A stretch of 64,000 nt of DNA from an uncultured Holophagaceae bacterium (GTDB taxonomy: Bacteria > Acidobacteriota > Holophagae > Holophagales > Holophagaceae): contig CAISFO010000033.1 of assembly GCA_903884655.1 (NCBI GenBank), forward strand, positions 1-64,000, in the 5' to 3' direction. Shown piece after piece: positions 16,867 to 26,562 of the stretch. The translations under genes were made by a program, and so were the position numbers. The stretch's first letter is position 1, and every line of letters starts with the position of its first letter. The notes under the pieces were generated by a model that made no database searches, was not told where the DNA came from, and saw only the letters and a program-made list of their open reading frames with translations.

Positions 16867-19155
16867 ATGTCCCGCCGCTCAGCTTCCCGCCTACCAGTCC
16901 GCGCGCCTTCGCGCACCTCTGATCGGCGGGAACCCCCCAGGGCGCCAAAACCCCAGACGCCGGGTCTGCGGCCCTTCGAGACCTTCGAAGCCGCCTTCCT
17001 TGGACATCCGGAAGGCGCTGGCGGCTTCTTGAGGCTCCTGGGTGTACCCAGGGGTCCGGGCATGGACCTGCTGGTGGACTGGCGGGATGCCAAGGGTGCC
17101 ATCCACGGGGACCGGGTGGTGGCTGAAATCTGTGGAGAGGGTTGGGATGGGCGCCTCAAGGCCCGGGTGCTCGAGATCAAGGGGCGGGGGGAAATTCCCC
17201 TGCCCGGCACCCTGCAGAAGCAGCCCTGGGGCTGGCGGGTGGTACCGCTGGAACCCCGGCTGTCGCAGATCATCTCGGTGCCGCCCACGGATCTGGCCGA
17301 AGATGGTGAGCTGGTGAGCGTGAAGCTGGATGCCGACCCCGAGGCCAAGCAGCTGAAGGGTATGGTGGTGGCCCGCCTCGGCAGGAAGACCGACCTGAAG
17401 ATCGAGAACCGGCTCACGGCGGCCCTGTTCAACCTGCGCACGGCCTTCCCGGATGCGGTCATGCAGGAACTGGCGCCCTTCCCCACCGCCATCCTGGCCG
17501 ATTGGCTCCAAGGGAGAGAGGACCTGCGCGAGACCCTCACCTGCACCGTGGACCCGCCCACGGCCAAGGATTTCGATGACGCCATCAGCCTGGAAGTGCT
17601 TCCGAAATCGGAAGGCGGGGGCTGGCTCCTGGGTGTCCACATCGCGGACGTGAGCCACTACGTCACAGAAGGCGGCCCGCTGGATGAGGAAGCCCGCCTG
17701 AGGGGCACGTCCGTCTACTTTCCCGACGAAGCGATCCCCATGATTCCAGAGCGCCTCAGCGGGGATCTCTGTAGCCTCCGGGAAGGTGTGGATCGGCTCA
17801 CCATGACCGCCTGGATGACGATCTCGCCGGACCTGCAGGTCGTGGAGACCCGGATGTCGGAAAGCGTCATCCGCAGTGCGAAGCGCCTCACCTACGACGA
17901 AGTGAAGGAGGCCTGCATCGATCTTTCGAAGCGGAAGCGGGCCGAGCTGGGCGAGCCCCTCTGCGCCCTGCTCGATGAGTCCCTGGTGCTGTCCCGGCGG
18001 CTCACCCAGGCGCGCCTGGGCCGGGGCGCCATGAACCTGGACACCCTGGAGGCCGAATTCATCTTCGATGCCGAGGGTCGGCCCGTGGACGCCCGTCCCT
18101 ACCCCCGCCACGATGCGCACCGCATGATCGAGGAGTTCATGCTGCTGGCCAATGAAACGGTGGCGCGGTTCTTCACCCGCAAGAAGATTCCGACCATCTA
18201 CCGCATCCATGACGAACCGGATGTCCTGAAGCTGGAGATCTTCGCCGAAGTGGCCCGCACCTTCGGCCTGCTCAAGCCCAAGGAAACGCCCACCCCGGAA
18301 AGCCTCAACGCCATGCTGGACAAGATCCGGGGCGGCCCCCTGGAGGCCATGATCAACACGCTGCTGCTGCGCAGCCTCAAGCGGGCCGAATACAGCGTGG
18401 ACAATATCGGCCACTCGGGCCTGGCGCTGCAGGACTATCTCCACTTCACCAGCCCCATCCGGCGCTACCCGGATCTCGTCGTCCATCGCCTGCTCCGCAA
18501 GGTGCTGCGTGGCCAGACCCTGCCCGAAGGGCTGCACAGCCAGCTCGCGGTGCTGGCGAAGGGAGCCAGTGATGCCGAGCAGAAGGCCACGGAGGCCGAG
18601 CGCGAGAACGACAAGTGGAAGGCCTGCCTCCTGATGAAATCCCGCCTCGGGCAGCGCTTCAAGGGTCGCATCCAGGGCTATTCCGCCAAGGTGGTGTTCA
18701 TCACCCTGGAGTCCCCCTTTGTGGAAGTGGGCGTGCCCCTGGCGGCCCTGGGCGGCAACTTCTGGGTGGATGAGCACCGCACCAAGGCCACGGGCCTCAG
18801 GGGCACGGTTGTGCTCACCATCGGGGACGCGGTGGAAGTGGAGATCACTACCGTGGATGAGGACCTGCGCCGCATCAGCGCCTGGGTCACTGAAGCGAAA
18901 GCGCAGGACGCCCATGGCAAGGTGTTCACCTTCGTACCAGTGCTCGCAGCGCCCGCAACCCTGCGCGAAGGAGATCTTGAAAAGCCGAGAACCCATCGTC
19001 CGGCGAAAATCATTGGTGAGCGCAGCCGAAGGGATTCGGCCCCTAGCGGCCGCCCACCGAAAAAGGCCCGCGTCGCAAGCGGCAAGTCCCGGGAAGCAAG
19101 CCCTAAACCCCCCAAAGGCACTGTCAGGGGCACGGGCAAACGGAAGGGCCGATGA
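16867..19155 (+). CDS. rnr: Ribonuclease R (RNB-family 3'-5' exoribonuclease)
   Basis: Processive exoribonuclease for structured RNA and quality control. The 762-residue protein has an N-terminal cold-shock-type region (DLLVDWRDAKGAIHGDRVV near 72-90), then the RNB catalytic domain with the metal-binding aspartates in TVDPPTAKDFDDAISLE and HIADVSHYVTEGGPLDEEA, HFTSPIRRYPDLVVHRLL late in the domain, and a C-terminal S1 domain (QRFKGRIQGYSAKVVFI). It ends in a Lys/Arg-rich tail of about 60 residues, typical of RNase R. The stop overlaps ruvC by 4 bp. Confidence 0.95.
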   Translation: MSRRSASRLPVRAPSRTSDRREPPRAPKPQTPGLRPFETFEAAFLGHPEGAGGFLRLLGVPRGPGMDLLVDWRDAKGAIHGDRVVAEICGEGWDGRLKARVLEIKGRGEIPLPGTLQKQPWGWRVVPLEPRLSQIISVPPTDLAEDGELVSVKLDADPEAKQLKGMVVARLGRKTDLKIENRLTAALFNLRTAFPDAVMQELAPFPTAILADWLQGREDLRETLTCTVDPPTAKDFDDAISLEVLPKSEGGGWLLGVHIADVSHYVTEGGPLDEEARLRGTSVYFPDEAIPMIPERLSGDLCSLREGVDRLTMTAWMTISPDLQVVETRMSESVIRSAKRLTYDEVKEACIDLSKRKRAELGEPLCALLDESLVLSRRLTQARLGRGAMNLDTLEAEFIFDAEGRPVDARPYPRHDAHRMIEEFMLLANETVARFFTRKKIPTIYRIHDEPDVLKLEIFAEVARTFGLLKPKETPTPESLNAMLDKIRGGPLEAMINTLLLRSLKRAEYSVDNIGHSGLALQDYLHFTSPIRRYPDLVVHRLLRKVLRGQTLPEGLHSQLAVLAKGASDAEQKATEAERENDKWKACLLMKSRLGQRFKGRIQGYSAKVVFITLESPFVEVGVPLAALGGNFWVDEHRTKATGLRGTVVLTIGDAVEVEITTVDEDLRRISAWVTEAKAQDAHGKVFTFVPVLAAPATLREGDLEKPRTHRPAKIIGERSRRDSAPSGRPPKKARVASGKSREASPKPPKGTVRGTGKRKGR

Positions 19156-19646
19156 TCGTCGCGCCCACGCCCGTGCGCTGCCTGGGCGTGGATCCCGGCT
19201 CCCTGGCCTGCGGCTGGGCCGTGGTGGAGCGTTTCGGGTCCCGCATGACCCTGGTGGAGGCCGGGGTCATCCGCAGCCCGCGAGGGGCCGACTTCGATCA
19301 GCGGATCCTCCGCATCCATGAGCGACTGGCCGAGGCCGTCGCAGCCCACAGTCCCGGTTTCATGGCGGTGGAGTCACCCTTTGTCGAGAAGAACGCCGCC
19401 ACGGCCTTGAAGCTCGGGCAGATTCGCGGCGGGATCCTGCTGACGGCGGCCCTGCACGGACTGCCAGTGGGCGACTACAACCCCATGCAAGTGAAGAAGG
19501 CGGTCAGCGGTTATGGGTGGGCCGACAAGGCCCAGGTCGGCAAGATGGTGATGACCCTGTTGAACTTGAAGGAGCCCTTGGCCGCCGATGCGGCAGACGC
19601 GGCGGCCGTAGCCATCGGTCATTTACTGGCGAGCCGGAGGGCCTGA
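19152..19646 (+). CDS. ruvC: Holliday junction resolvase RuvC
   Basis: Endonuclease that cleaves four-way recombination junctions. The acidic active site is in place: LGVDPGSLACGWAVVE at the start, FMAVESPFVEKNAATALKLG in the middle and DAADAAAVAIGHLL at the end. The 164 residues match the family's usual 160-190. ATG at 19152 overlaps the RNase R stop (ATGA), so they are co-translated. ruvA and ruvB are not adjacent. Confidence 0.95.
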   Translation: MIVAPTPVRCLGVDPGSLACGWAVVERFGSRMTLVEAGVIRSPRGADFDQRILRIHERLAEAVAAHSPGFMAVESPFVEKNAATALKLGQIRGGILLTAALHGLPVGDYNPMQVKKAVSGYGWADKAQVGKMVMTLLNLKEPLAADAADAAAVAIGHLLASRRA

Positions 19647-19742
19647 TCGAGGCCATGGAAGACTTGAATGTCATGTAATTCAAGGGCTTCGTGAATTGTC
19701 ATGGCGATTGTGACAAAAAACCTCGTAACTCGTGACATTTCT

Positions 19743-19758
19743 TGTGATGACTGTCACT
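19743..19758. promoter_or_regulatory. CRP/FNR-like palindrome upstream of small gene
   Basis: TGTGA-TGACTG-TCACT matches the CRP-family consensus TGTGA-N6-TCACA at all but one position. Further GTGAC/GTCAT half-sites lie just upstream (near 19697, 19708 and 19732). The cluster falls in the 168 bp between ruvC and the small gene starting at 19815. Confidence 0.45.
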
Positions 19759-19814
19759 AGCCTAAGTCATCAACAAAGACGATCATGTTGTCCAGGAAGC
19801 AATACGGAGCCACC

Positions 19815-20015
19815 ATGCACATGGACACTTCAGCCCGACAGCACAACCCGGCCTTCTGGACCACTGCTGATCGGCTGCACGAAGTCTTCAACCAGCTCGA
19901 GCGCCAGATGAGCTGCTCGCCGCGTGGCCTCGCCGTCCTCCGCCAGGTCCAGGCCCTCGAAGCCGAACTCGAGGCCGAAGTGATGCACCGCAGCCGTCGC
20001 ACCGTCGCCGCCTGA
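19815..20015 (+). CDS. Small protein of unknown function
   Basis: A 66-residue, cytoplasmic, helix-rich protein (FWTTADRLHEVFNQLERQ; LRQVQALEAELEAEVMHRSR) with no signal peptide and no motif I recognise. The start at 19815 is chosen because GGAG lies 5 bases upstream; an in-frame ATG at 19785 lacks a ribosome-binding site. It stands alone between a regulatory-looking upstream region and a strong terminator, which supports it as a real, independently controlled gene. The A+T-rich leader contrasts with the surrounding GC-rich DNA. Confidence 0.65.
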   Translation: MHMDTSARQHNPAFWTTADRLHEVFNQLERQMSCSPRGLAVLRQVQALEAELEAEVMHRSRRTVAA

Positions 20016-20030
20016 AGCCATCCCTGTCCC

Positions 20031-20066
20031 GAAGAAGGGCCCGGCGCTGCCGGGCCCTTCTTCGTA
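20031..20066 (+). terminator. Rho-independent terminator
   Basis: Perfect 14 bp stem (GAAGAAGGGCCCGG at 20031-20044, CCGGGCCCTTCTTC at 20050-20063) with a 5-base loop. The sequence is self-complementary, so it can also serve the convergent gene ending at 20078. Confidence 0.8.
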
Positions 20067-20077
20067 CCGGGACCCCC

Positions 20078-20878
20078 TCAGTAGGCAACCTGCGCTTTGA
20101 TCTGCTGGGGAGTGAGCACGGAGTGGTGGATGAGGTCAGGATCGGTCCCGATCTCGATCAGCCTTTCCTTGGCACCGCCACCGTTCTTGAACCGTTTCAC
20201 GGCCGCAAGGCTCACCCCGGCCCGTGTGAGGGCGAAGGCGACGAATTTGGCCTCCTCGGCCGTGATCTTGTCGCCGATCCAGACGCAGTTGGTATCGAGA
20301 TCATTTACTGGGCTTTTCAGGGTGACCTGCATCCCCGACTTCGTGATGGCTTCCTTGACCCGGTCCCCGTCCACGTTCTTCTGGAAATATTCCACCTTGA
20401 TGTCACGCGAGGGGCCACCTGACAGGCCGCCCAGCGCCTCGGAGTAGAACTCATTGGCTTTCACGGCCGAGGCGATCTGCTGACCGGAGGCGGCCGCCGC
20501 ATTGTCCCTGGTGAAGCCCAGGGAAGTCAGGACACCGATCTTGTCGGCCACCGCCTGGACGTTCTTCGTGATGTTCAGCAGCACCTGCCGTGTCTCCGCC
20601 TTCTCCTGGTTGGCCTGCTGGAGCTCTGCCTGTTTCGCCCTGCTTTCCGAGAAGTTGAAGATGATGGTCGTCGCCGCAGTCAGGACCAGGCCCAGGATGA
20701 CCAGCCAGCGCTTGCGCTTGTCATTGAAATCCACCCACAAGGAGAGGATGCCTCCGACCAGGGCGAAAAGGGGGAGGATGAAGTCCTTCAAGGGGGCCCC
20801 CAGGAATCCAAGGCAGGCTGAATGGAGGTTCGTGGGCTGGAATGACTTGGCTTTGATGCGGGAATGGCGGCGTTCCAA
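20078..20878 (-). CDS. Membrane protein of unknown function with two TM segments and coiled coil
   Basis: A 266-residue protein. Two hydrophobic segments, LPLFALVGGILSLWV (near 35-49) and WLVILGLVLTAATTIIF (near 58-74), are separated by a short basic loop. A Gln/Lys/Glu-rich helix (SRAKQAELQQANQEKAETRQ) follows, then a soluble C-terminal domain of about 150 residues with an alpha/beta pattern (LDTNCVWIGDKITAEEAKFV; AFALTRAGVSLAAVKRF). I do not recognise the family; some phage-defence and signalling effectors share this layout, but no catalytic motif supports that here. The start is the first ATG; a shorter form cannot be excluded. Confidence 0.62.
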   Translation of the reverse strand: MERRHSRIKAKSFQPTNLHSACLGFLGAPLKDFILPLFALVGGILSLWVDFNDKRKRWLVILGLVLTAATTIIFNFSESRAKQAELQQANQEKAETRQVLLNITKNVQAVADKIGVLTSLGFTRDNAAAASGQQIASAVKANEFYSEALGGLSGGPSRDIKVEYFQKNVDGDRVKEAITKSGMQVTLKSPVNDLDTNCVWIGDKITAEEAKFVAFALTRAGVSLAAVKRFKNGGGAKERLIEIGTDPDLIHHSVLTPQQIKAQVAY

Positions 20879-21233
20879 TTTGTTTCAGGTGCGGGGGGAA
20901 GTCAACCGTGGCTGTCGCAAGAGCGATTGTTTTTTTACGCAGTCTTCCAAGGGTGCTGGTTGCAGGGTGCGCTCCTTCTGGCCTGCGTAGATTCAGGGTG
21001 GCCGCACCACAACCGTGGAGCAGGCTCGATCTGCCGAGGCGGTCTTGCGGTCCCAGAGCTGAGAGCCCAACCCATAAACCAAGGGCACCCCGAGGGGTGC
21101 CCAGAAGTCTCGGCCTCAGTTGCTCGGGCCGGAAGGGGCTGGCGAAAACGGCCGCCCCGCAGGAGGAAGGAAGCTCTCTTCCTTCCACAAGACTAGGCCG
21201 AAGACGACCCGGCTCAAGGGGTAATTGGGTGTA
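20879..21233. other. Intergenic region downstream of malic enzyme
   Basis: About 355 bp between the malic enzyme stop and the start of the unknown membrane protein, both on the minus strand. It contains the terminator at 21083-21102 and presumably the promoter of the membrane protein near 20880-20960, where a T-rich run lies. No convincing small gene is seen. Confidence 0.4.
21075..21102 (-). terminator. Rho-independent terminator of malic enzyme gene
   Basis: On the minus strand GGGCACCCC-TC-GGGGTGCCC (9 bp perfect stem, 21083-21102) is followed by TTGGTTTATG. It lies about 130 bp past the malic enzyme stop. Confidence 0.65.
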
Positions 21234-22964
21234 TCAATCGGCGTGCCGAATTGAACCAGGGCGATAGGAGATGTAGGCCGGTTCCCACTGGGCCCGCCTG
21301 ACGATGAAGCCCAGCCGATCATCATCCAGCAGTCGGCCCAAGCCGGAGTTCCTGGCCTCCTGTCCGACCGCGAAGGCCACTGCGGCGCTCACCTTGCGGA
21401 TGTCCTTCATTTCGGGCAGCAGCAGGCCCATGGCCTCCTGCTCAGGCGTCACGAAGGTGCTGATGGCCTTGCTGGCAGCCATGAACATGCCATCCGTGAT
21501 GCGGGAGGACCGGCAGACCAGGGCGCCCAGGCCCACCCCCGGGAAGATGTACATGTTGTTGCACTGGGAGGCCTGCAGGGTCCGCCCCTTCCATTCCATG
21601 GGCGCGAAGGGGCTGCCCGTGGCCACGAAGCCCTTGCCGTCCGTGGCCTTCCACACGGCCTCGGGCGAGCATTCGCACTTGTGTGTGGGATTGGACAGCG
21701 CCAGCACGATGGGACGTTCCGTATGCTTGGCCGTTTCCTTCAGGATCGCTTCGCTGAAGAGGCCAGGCTGGGCGGTGACGCCGATCAGCACGGTGGGATG
21801 GGCATTGCGCACCACGTCCTGGAGGCCGATGTGACTGGGATCGTCGAGGCGCCACCCTTCCACCGCCGCCCGGCACTGGGCGAGAGGCACCTGCGGCCCT
21901 TCCAGCAGCGGGTCGCCCTCGATCAGCAGCCCCTGCATGTCCACCGCAAAGATGCGCTGCCGCGCCTCCGCGTCGGACAGCCCTTCCTCTTTCAACATGG
22001 CCCGGATGTTCATGGCGATGCCGGTGCCCGCCTGGCCCATGCCCACGATGACGTAACGCTCGTCCTGGAAACGGCTCTTCTTGATGCGCATGGCCGTCAT
22101 CAGGGCCGCCAGGGCGGTGGAGCCTGTGCCCTGGATGTCGTCGTTGAAGGAGAGGATGCGCTCGCGGTAGCGATCCAGGTTCTTGAAGGCGGTCTGCTTG
22201 GCGAAGTCCTCCCACTGCAGCAGGGCTCCGGGGAAGTTGCGTCGCACGCCGAGGACGAATTTCTCCACCAGTCCCTCGTACTCCGCGCCCCGCAGGCGGG
22301 GCCGGCGGATGCCCAGGTACAGGGGGTCTTCCAGCAGGCGGGGGTTGTTGGTGCCCACATCGAGGCTGATGGGGAGACACACGGCCGGATGCACGCCGCC
22401 GGCGGCCACGTAGAGGCTCACCTTGCCCACGGGGATGCCCATGCCATCCGATCCCAGGTCGCCCAGGCCGAGGATGCGCTCGCCATCGGTCACCACGATG
22501 AGGTTCACCAGGGGCTGGGAGAGCCCCTGGAAGATCTGGTCGATGTTCGCGATGTTGTCAGGCGTGATGTAGATGCCCCGATAGCGTCGCTGGATGTGGC
22601 TCATCTGCATGCAGGCCTGGCCTACGGTCGGGGTGTAGACGATGGGCACCATCTCGTCCAGGTGGTCCAGGAGCAACCGGTAGAAGAGGACTTCGTTGCG
22701 ATCCTGGAGGCCAGCCAGGTAGATGTACCGCTCCAGGTCATCGGTCTTGCGACCGTAGGCCTCGTAAGCCCGGTCCGCCTGGGTGGCAAGCGTGGAGACG
22801 CCCTCGCGGAGCATGCCATCCAGTCCCAGCGTCAAACGCTCTTCCTTCGAAAAGGCCGAGGCCTTGTTCAGATGGGAATCGGCGAGCAGCTGGCGACCCC
22901 GCAGATACACCTCGTTGTAGTCCTCGCCGGTGAGGGGGTCGGTCTTGAGGGTGAACGTCTTCAT
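21234..22964 (-). CDS. NAD(P)-dependent malic enzyme, large (MaeA/SfcA) type
   Basis: Oxidative decarboxylation of malate to pyruvate, feeding NAD(P)H and pyruvate to central metabolism. The 576 residues show the substrate region YTPTVGQACMQMS, the GLGDLGSDGMGIPVGK loop, the metal-binding FNDDIQGTGSTALAAL and the dinucleotide fold YVIVGMGQAGTGIAM, then ALSNPTHKCECSPE and YIFPGVGLGALVC. Size and motifs match the eukaryote-like large family. Cofactor preference cannot be fixed from this reading. Start at 22964 with AAAGGG upstream; an ATG at 22982 would add six unconserved residues. Confidence 0.95.
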   Translation of the reverse strand: MKTFTLKTDPLTGEDYNEVYLRGRQLLADSHLNKASAFSKEERLTLGLDGMLREGVSTLATQADRAYEAYGRKTDDLERYIYLAGLQDRNEVLFYRLLLDHLDEMVPIVYTPTVGQACMQMSHIQRRYRGIYITPDNIANIDQIFQGLSQPLVNLIVVTDGERILGLGDLGSDGMGIPVGKVSLYVAAGGVHPAVCLPISLDVGTNNPRLLEDPLYLGIRRPRLRGAEYEGLVEKFVLGVRRNFPGALLQWEDFAKQTAFKNLDRYRERILSFNDDIQGTGSTALAALMTAMRIKKSRFQDERYVIVGMGQAGTGIAMNIRAMLKEEGLSDAEARQRIFAVDMQGLLIEGDPLLEGPQVPLAQCRAAVEGWRLDDPSHIGLQDVVRNAHPTVLIGVTAQPGLFSEAILKETAKHTERPIVLALSNPTHKCECSPEAVWKATDGKGFVATGSPFAPMEWKGRTLQASQCNNMYIFPGVGLGALVCRSSRITDGMFMAASKAISTFVTPEQEAMGLLLPEMKDIRKVSAAVAFAVGQEARNSGLGRLLDDDRLGFIVRRAQWEPAYISYRPGSIRHAD

Positions 22965-23090
22965 GGTTGCCCTTTCCCACATTGCCCCGCATGGAACTCA
23001 AACGTTCCAGGATCTTGGCCGTACGGAGCTGGATTAGAAGAGTAAGTGTAGCCCGCTGGCCAGGCCGCCGGATCACAGCGCAAGGTGTGC

Positions 23091-25085
23091 CTAGTCAAGC
23101 AGACCCGCCAATCCTCCGGCGGTTTTCACCGGTGGAGCGCAGGTCCGACCCCTGCAGACGAAGGCCAGGGCTTGTCCCCTGGCGGATCTGCGCCCATCGT
23201 GCAGCGGCAACAGTTGATCCTCGGAAACGGAAAGCACCCGGCCTGGCAGGAAGCGTTTATACACCTCGTCAAGCATGGCCCGCACGCCTGGATCGGCGGG
23301 ATTGCCCGAGAGGGCCACATCCAGGGGCTCCCGAAGGGTCTGGTCGAGCACACCCAGCAGGCCAAGGAAGGCCCGCGGTGCCCGGCGCATCCAGGCTCCA
23401 AAGCAGCGGAGCGTGCCTTCGGCCGCCAGGCGGAAGTCCTCCCGCTGCAAGTGGCGTGAAAGGCGGAGCAGGGCTCTGGCTGCCAGCGTGTTGCCCCCCG
23501 GGATGGCGTTGTCGAACCCCGGTTTCTGCCGGAAGATCAGGTCGGGCTGGTCCGCTTCCGTGCTGTAGAATCCGCCATCAATCGGGTCGTGGAAGCTCGC
23601 CAGCAGTGCCTCTCCGAGGGTTTCCGCCCGCCGCAGCCAAGCCGGATCGAAATCCGATTCGAAGAGATCCACCAGACCCTCGATCACCGCCGCATGATCC
23701 TCCAGGAACCCCGCGGTGTGGGCCCGCCCCTGCCGCCACACCCGAAGCAGCCGGCCATCGCGCCAGAGCTCCTTGGACAGGAAGGCGGCGCAGGCCTGGG
23801 TCGCCTCCAGGTACCTCGTCTCGCCCAGCACCTGGTGACCCCGGGCCAGGGCCGAGAGGGCCAACCCGTTCCAGGCCGCCAGCACCTTGTCGTCCTTGCC
23901 GGGCCTCACCCGGCGGTCCCGCCAGAGCCGGAGTCGTTCGCGCAGGGACCGGTCCTCCTCCTCGGAGAGACGGTCCCCGACCGCGCAGGAGAAGCGATGC
24001 ACCACGCTGCGACCGTGCTCGAAGTTGCCACCATGGGTGATGCCGAAGGCCGCGCAAAAGCGCGCGCCGTCCTCCCGGCCAAGGGCGGCCTGGACTTCTT
24101 CGGGTGTGAACACGTAGAAGCGCCCTTCTTCGCCTTCGCTATCCGCATCCTCGCTGGAATGGAAGCCTCCGCTGGGATCGCGAAGATCCCTCATCAGGTA
24201 GTCCAAGGTACCGCGGGCCACCTCCGCGTATCTCGGCTCGCCCGTGGCCTGGAAGGCCGCCAGGTAGCAGCAGGCCAGCTGGGCATTGTCGTAGAGCATC
24301 TTCTCGAAGTGGGGCACCAGCCATTGGGCATCCACACTGTAGCGGGCGAAGCCACCCCCCAGATGATCGTACAGACCGCCTTCCCACATGGCGTCGAGCG
24401 TGCGCTTGGCCATGGCCAGATCCGCGGCAGATCCCCTGGCCAGAAGCAATTCCAGCGCCATGTGCTGAGGAAATTTCGGCGCGGGACCGAACCCGCCCCA
24501 GCGGGCGTCGAAGGTCCGACGGAGCTGATCCAGCACCGAATCCAGCAGATCAGCCTCAGGTTCATCCTGGGTGGCCTGCACCGCCGCCTGCCTTTTCAGG
24601 TCGGTGGTGAGGTGGCCAGCCTGCTGGATCACACCGTCCCGGTCCTCCCGCCACAGGTCCGCGATGCGCTTCAGCAGGGGAATGAAGCCCGGCATGCCCC
24701 CCCGCGACTCCGGAGGGAAGTAGGTGCCACCGTAGAAGGGTTCCAGGTCGGGCGTGAGCCACACGCTCATGGGCCAGCCACCTCGGCCCGTGAGGGTCTG
24801 CACGGCGTCCATGTAGAGGTCGTCCAGGTCCGGCCGCTCCTCCCGGTCCACCTTGATGCTCACGAAATTCGCGTTCAACACCTCGGCCACCGCCGGGTTT
24901 TCGAAGCTCTCCCGCTCCATGACATGGCACCAGTGGCAGGCGCTGTAGCCGATGCTCAGGAAGATGGGTTTCTGCTCGGCTTTGGCCTTTGCCAAGGCCA
25001 CCTCATCCCAGGGTTGCCAGTCCACGGGGTTGTGGGCGTGCTGGAGCAAGTAGGGACTGAGGCTATCCGAAAGGCGGTTGGACAT
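23091..25085 (-). CDS. DUF255/YyaL-type protein: thioredoxin-like domain plus (alpha/alpha)6 barrel
   Basis: A 664-residue cytoplasmic protein. It begins with [18 protein letters not shown] and the thioredoxin-like domain with a CXXC site in [15 protein letters not shown] (near residue 50), then [16 protein letters not shown] long (alpha/alpha)6-barrel resembling N-acylglucosamine epimerases follows ([50 protein letters not shown]). The family is widespread (human SPATA20) with no settled function. The start at 25085 has GGAG upstream and begins at the conserved region; 25178 is an unlikely longer alternative. It is divergent from ffh. Confidence 0.92.
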   Translation of the reverse strand: MSNRLSDSLSPYLLQHAHNPVDWQPWDEVALAKAKAEQKPIFLSIGYSACHWCHVMERESFENPAVAEVLNANFVSIKVDREERPDLDDLYMDAVQTLTGRGGWPMSVWLTPDLEPFYGGTYFPPESRGGMPGFIPLLKRIADLWREDRDGVIQQAGHLTTDLKRQAAVQATQDEPEADLLDSVLDQLRRTFDARWGGFGPAPKFPQHMALELLLARGSAADLAMAKRTLDAMWEGGLYDHLGGGFARYSVDAQWLVPHFEKMLYDNAQLACCYLAAFQATGEPRYAEVARGTLDYLMRDLRDPSGGFHSSEDADSEGEEGRFYVFTPEEVQAALGREDGARFCAAFGITHGGNFEHGRSVVHRFSCAVGDRLSEEEDRSLRERLRLWRDRRVRPGKDDKVLAAWNGLALSALARGHQVLGETRYLEATQACAAFLSKELWRDGRLLRVWRQGRAHTAGFLEDHAAVIEGLVDLFESDFDPAWLRRAETLGEALLASFHDPIDGGFYSTEADQPDLIFRQKPGFDNAIPGGNTLAARALLRLSRHLQREDFRLAAEGTLRCFGAWMRRAPRAFLGLLGVLDQTLREPLDVALSGNPADPGVRAMLDEVYKRFLPGRVLSVSEDQLLPLHDGRRSARGQALAFVCRGRTCAPPVKTAGGLAGLLD

Positions 25086-25186
25086 AATCCCGACTCCATC
25101 GGTCAAGATTATGCCTGAGATCCCACATCCCTGCGGGAGAATGACCGGCCCGGCCGGTAGAATGAGCGTTTGGCTCACGGGGTCCC

Positions 25187-26554
25187 ATGTTCGACAGCCT
25201 CACCCAGAAGCTCAGCCAGGCCATGAAGGCCCTTCGCGGACAGTCCAAGCTGACGGAAGCCAACCTCGAGTCCGTGCTGCGTGAAGTGCGCATGGCCCTC
25301 CTGGAGGCCGACGTCCACGTGAGCGTGGCCCGAACCTTCCTCCAGCGGGTGAAGGAGAAGGCCCTGGGTTCGAAGGTCATGCAGGGGCTCAACCCGACCC
25401 AGGCCTTCATCGACATCGTCCACCGGGAGCTGGTGGAGATCATGGGCGGCCAGGCCCCGGAACACCCCATCGCCTTCGCCTCCAAACCACCGACGGTGGT
25501 GATGATGGTGGGCCTCCAGGGGGCCGGCAAGACCACCACCTGCGGCAAGCTCGCGGTCTACCTCAAGAAGCTCGGCAGCTCCCCCATCCTGGTGCCCGCC
25601 GACGTCTACCGCCCGGCCGCCATCGAGCAGCTGCACATCGTGGCAAAGGAGGCAGGTGTGCCCTCCTTCCACACGGAGGAGAAGGATCCCGTCGCCATCT
25701 GTGGGGCGGCCGTGGCCGAGGCGAGGCTGAAGGGCTGGGACGTGGTGGTGCTGGACACCGCGGGTCGACTGCACCTGGATGAAGGGCTGATGGAGGAGCT
25801 GGCGCGGATCAAGGCGGCCACCTCGCCGGACGAGATCCTGTTCGTGGCGGACGCCATGACGGGCCAGGACGCCGTTCGCAGCGCCACGGCCTTCCACGAG
25901 AAGCTGGGGATTACCGGCGTCGTCCTCACCAAGACCGACGGAGACACCCGCGGCGGCGCGGCCTTCAGCATCAAACAGGCCACGGGCCAACCCCTGAAAT
26001 TCGTGGGCGAGGGCGAAAAGCTGGAGGACTTCCAGCGTTTCCATCCCGACCGCATGGCCCAGCGCATCCTGGGGATGGGCGACGTGCTGAGCCTCATCGA
26101 GCACGCCAAGGACAAGCTGGACGAGAAGGACGCGGAGGTCATGGCCAGGCGCCTGGCCAAGAACCAGTTCACCCTGGAGGACATGCGCAAGCAATTCCAG
26201 CAGGTGCAGAAGCTGGGCTCCATGAGCAAGATCATGGGCATGCTGCCCCTCCCTGGCATCACCAAGGAGATGAAGGACCAGATGGCCAGCGCCGCCACGG
26301 ACAAGCGGGTGAAACACCTGGAGGCCATCATCAACTCCATGACCCCCGCCGAGCGGGACAACCACAACCTGCTCGACGGCAAGCGCAAGCGCCGCATCGC
26401 CGCAGGCTGCGGCCGCCCCGTCAGCGAGATCAACCAGCTCCTGAAACAGTTCGTGGAGACCAAGAAGATGATGGGCCAGATGAATGATCCCAAGTTCATG
26501 GCCCGCATGCAGCGCATGGCGAAGATGGGCGGCAACCCCAACCTTCCCTTCTAG
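25187..26554 (+). CDS. ffh: Signal recognition particle protein Ffh
   Basis: GTPase that binds signal sequences and 4.5S RNA and delivers ribosomes to FtsY at the membrane. The N domain is followed by G-domain motifs [15 protein letters not shown] (near residue 107), [29 protein letters not shown] and [20 protein letters not shown], and a methionine-rich M domain ([27 protein letters not shown]). The RNA-binding helix reads [21 protein letters not shown], with Cys where Ser is common. 455 residues is normal. It starts a run continuing to rimM, although a TPR gene intervenes. Confidence 0.97.
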   Translation: MFDSLTQKLSQAMKALRGQSKLTEANLESVLREVRMALLEADVHVSVARTFLQRVKEKALGSKVMQGLNPTQAFIDIVHRELVEIMGGQAPEHPIAFASKPPTVVMMVGLQGAGKTTTCGKLAVYLKKLGSSPILVPADVYRPAAIEQLHIVAKEAGVPSFHTEEKDPVAICGAAVAEARLKGWDVVVLDTAGRLHLDEGLMEELARIKAATSPDEILFVADAMTGQDAVRSATAFHEKLGITGVVLTKTDGDTRGGAAFSIKQATGQPLKFVGEGEKLEDFQRFHPDRMAQRILGMGDVLSLIEHAKDKLDEKDAEVMARRLAKNQFTLEDMRKQFQQVQKLGSMSKIMGMLPLPGITKEMKDQMASAATDKRVKHLEAIINSMTPAERDNHNLLDGKRKRRIAAGCGRPVSEINQLLKQFVETKKMMGQMNDPKFMARMQRMAKMGGNPNLPF

Positions 26555-26562
26555 GTCAAGGC

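Noticed and set aside
16891..18996. A 701-codon minus-strand frame opposite RNase R
   Set aside because: Low-complexity mirror of the rnr codons; the plus strand carries complete RNB and S1 motifs.
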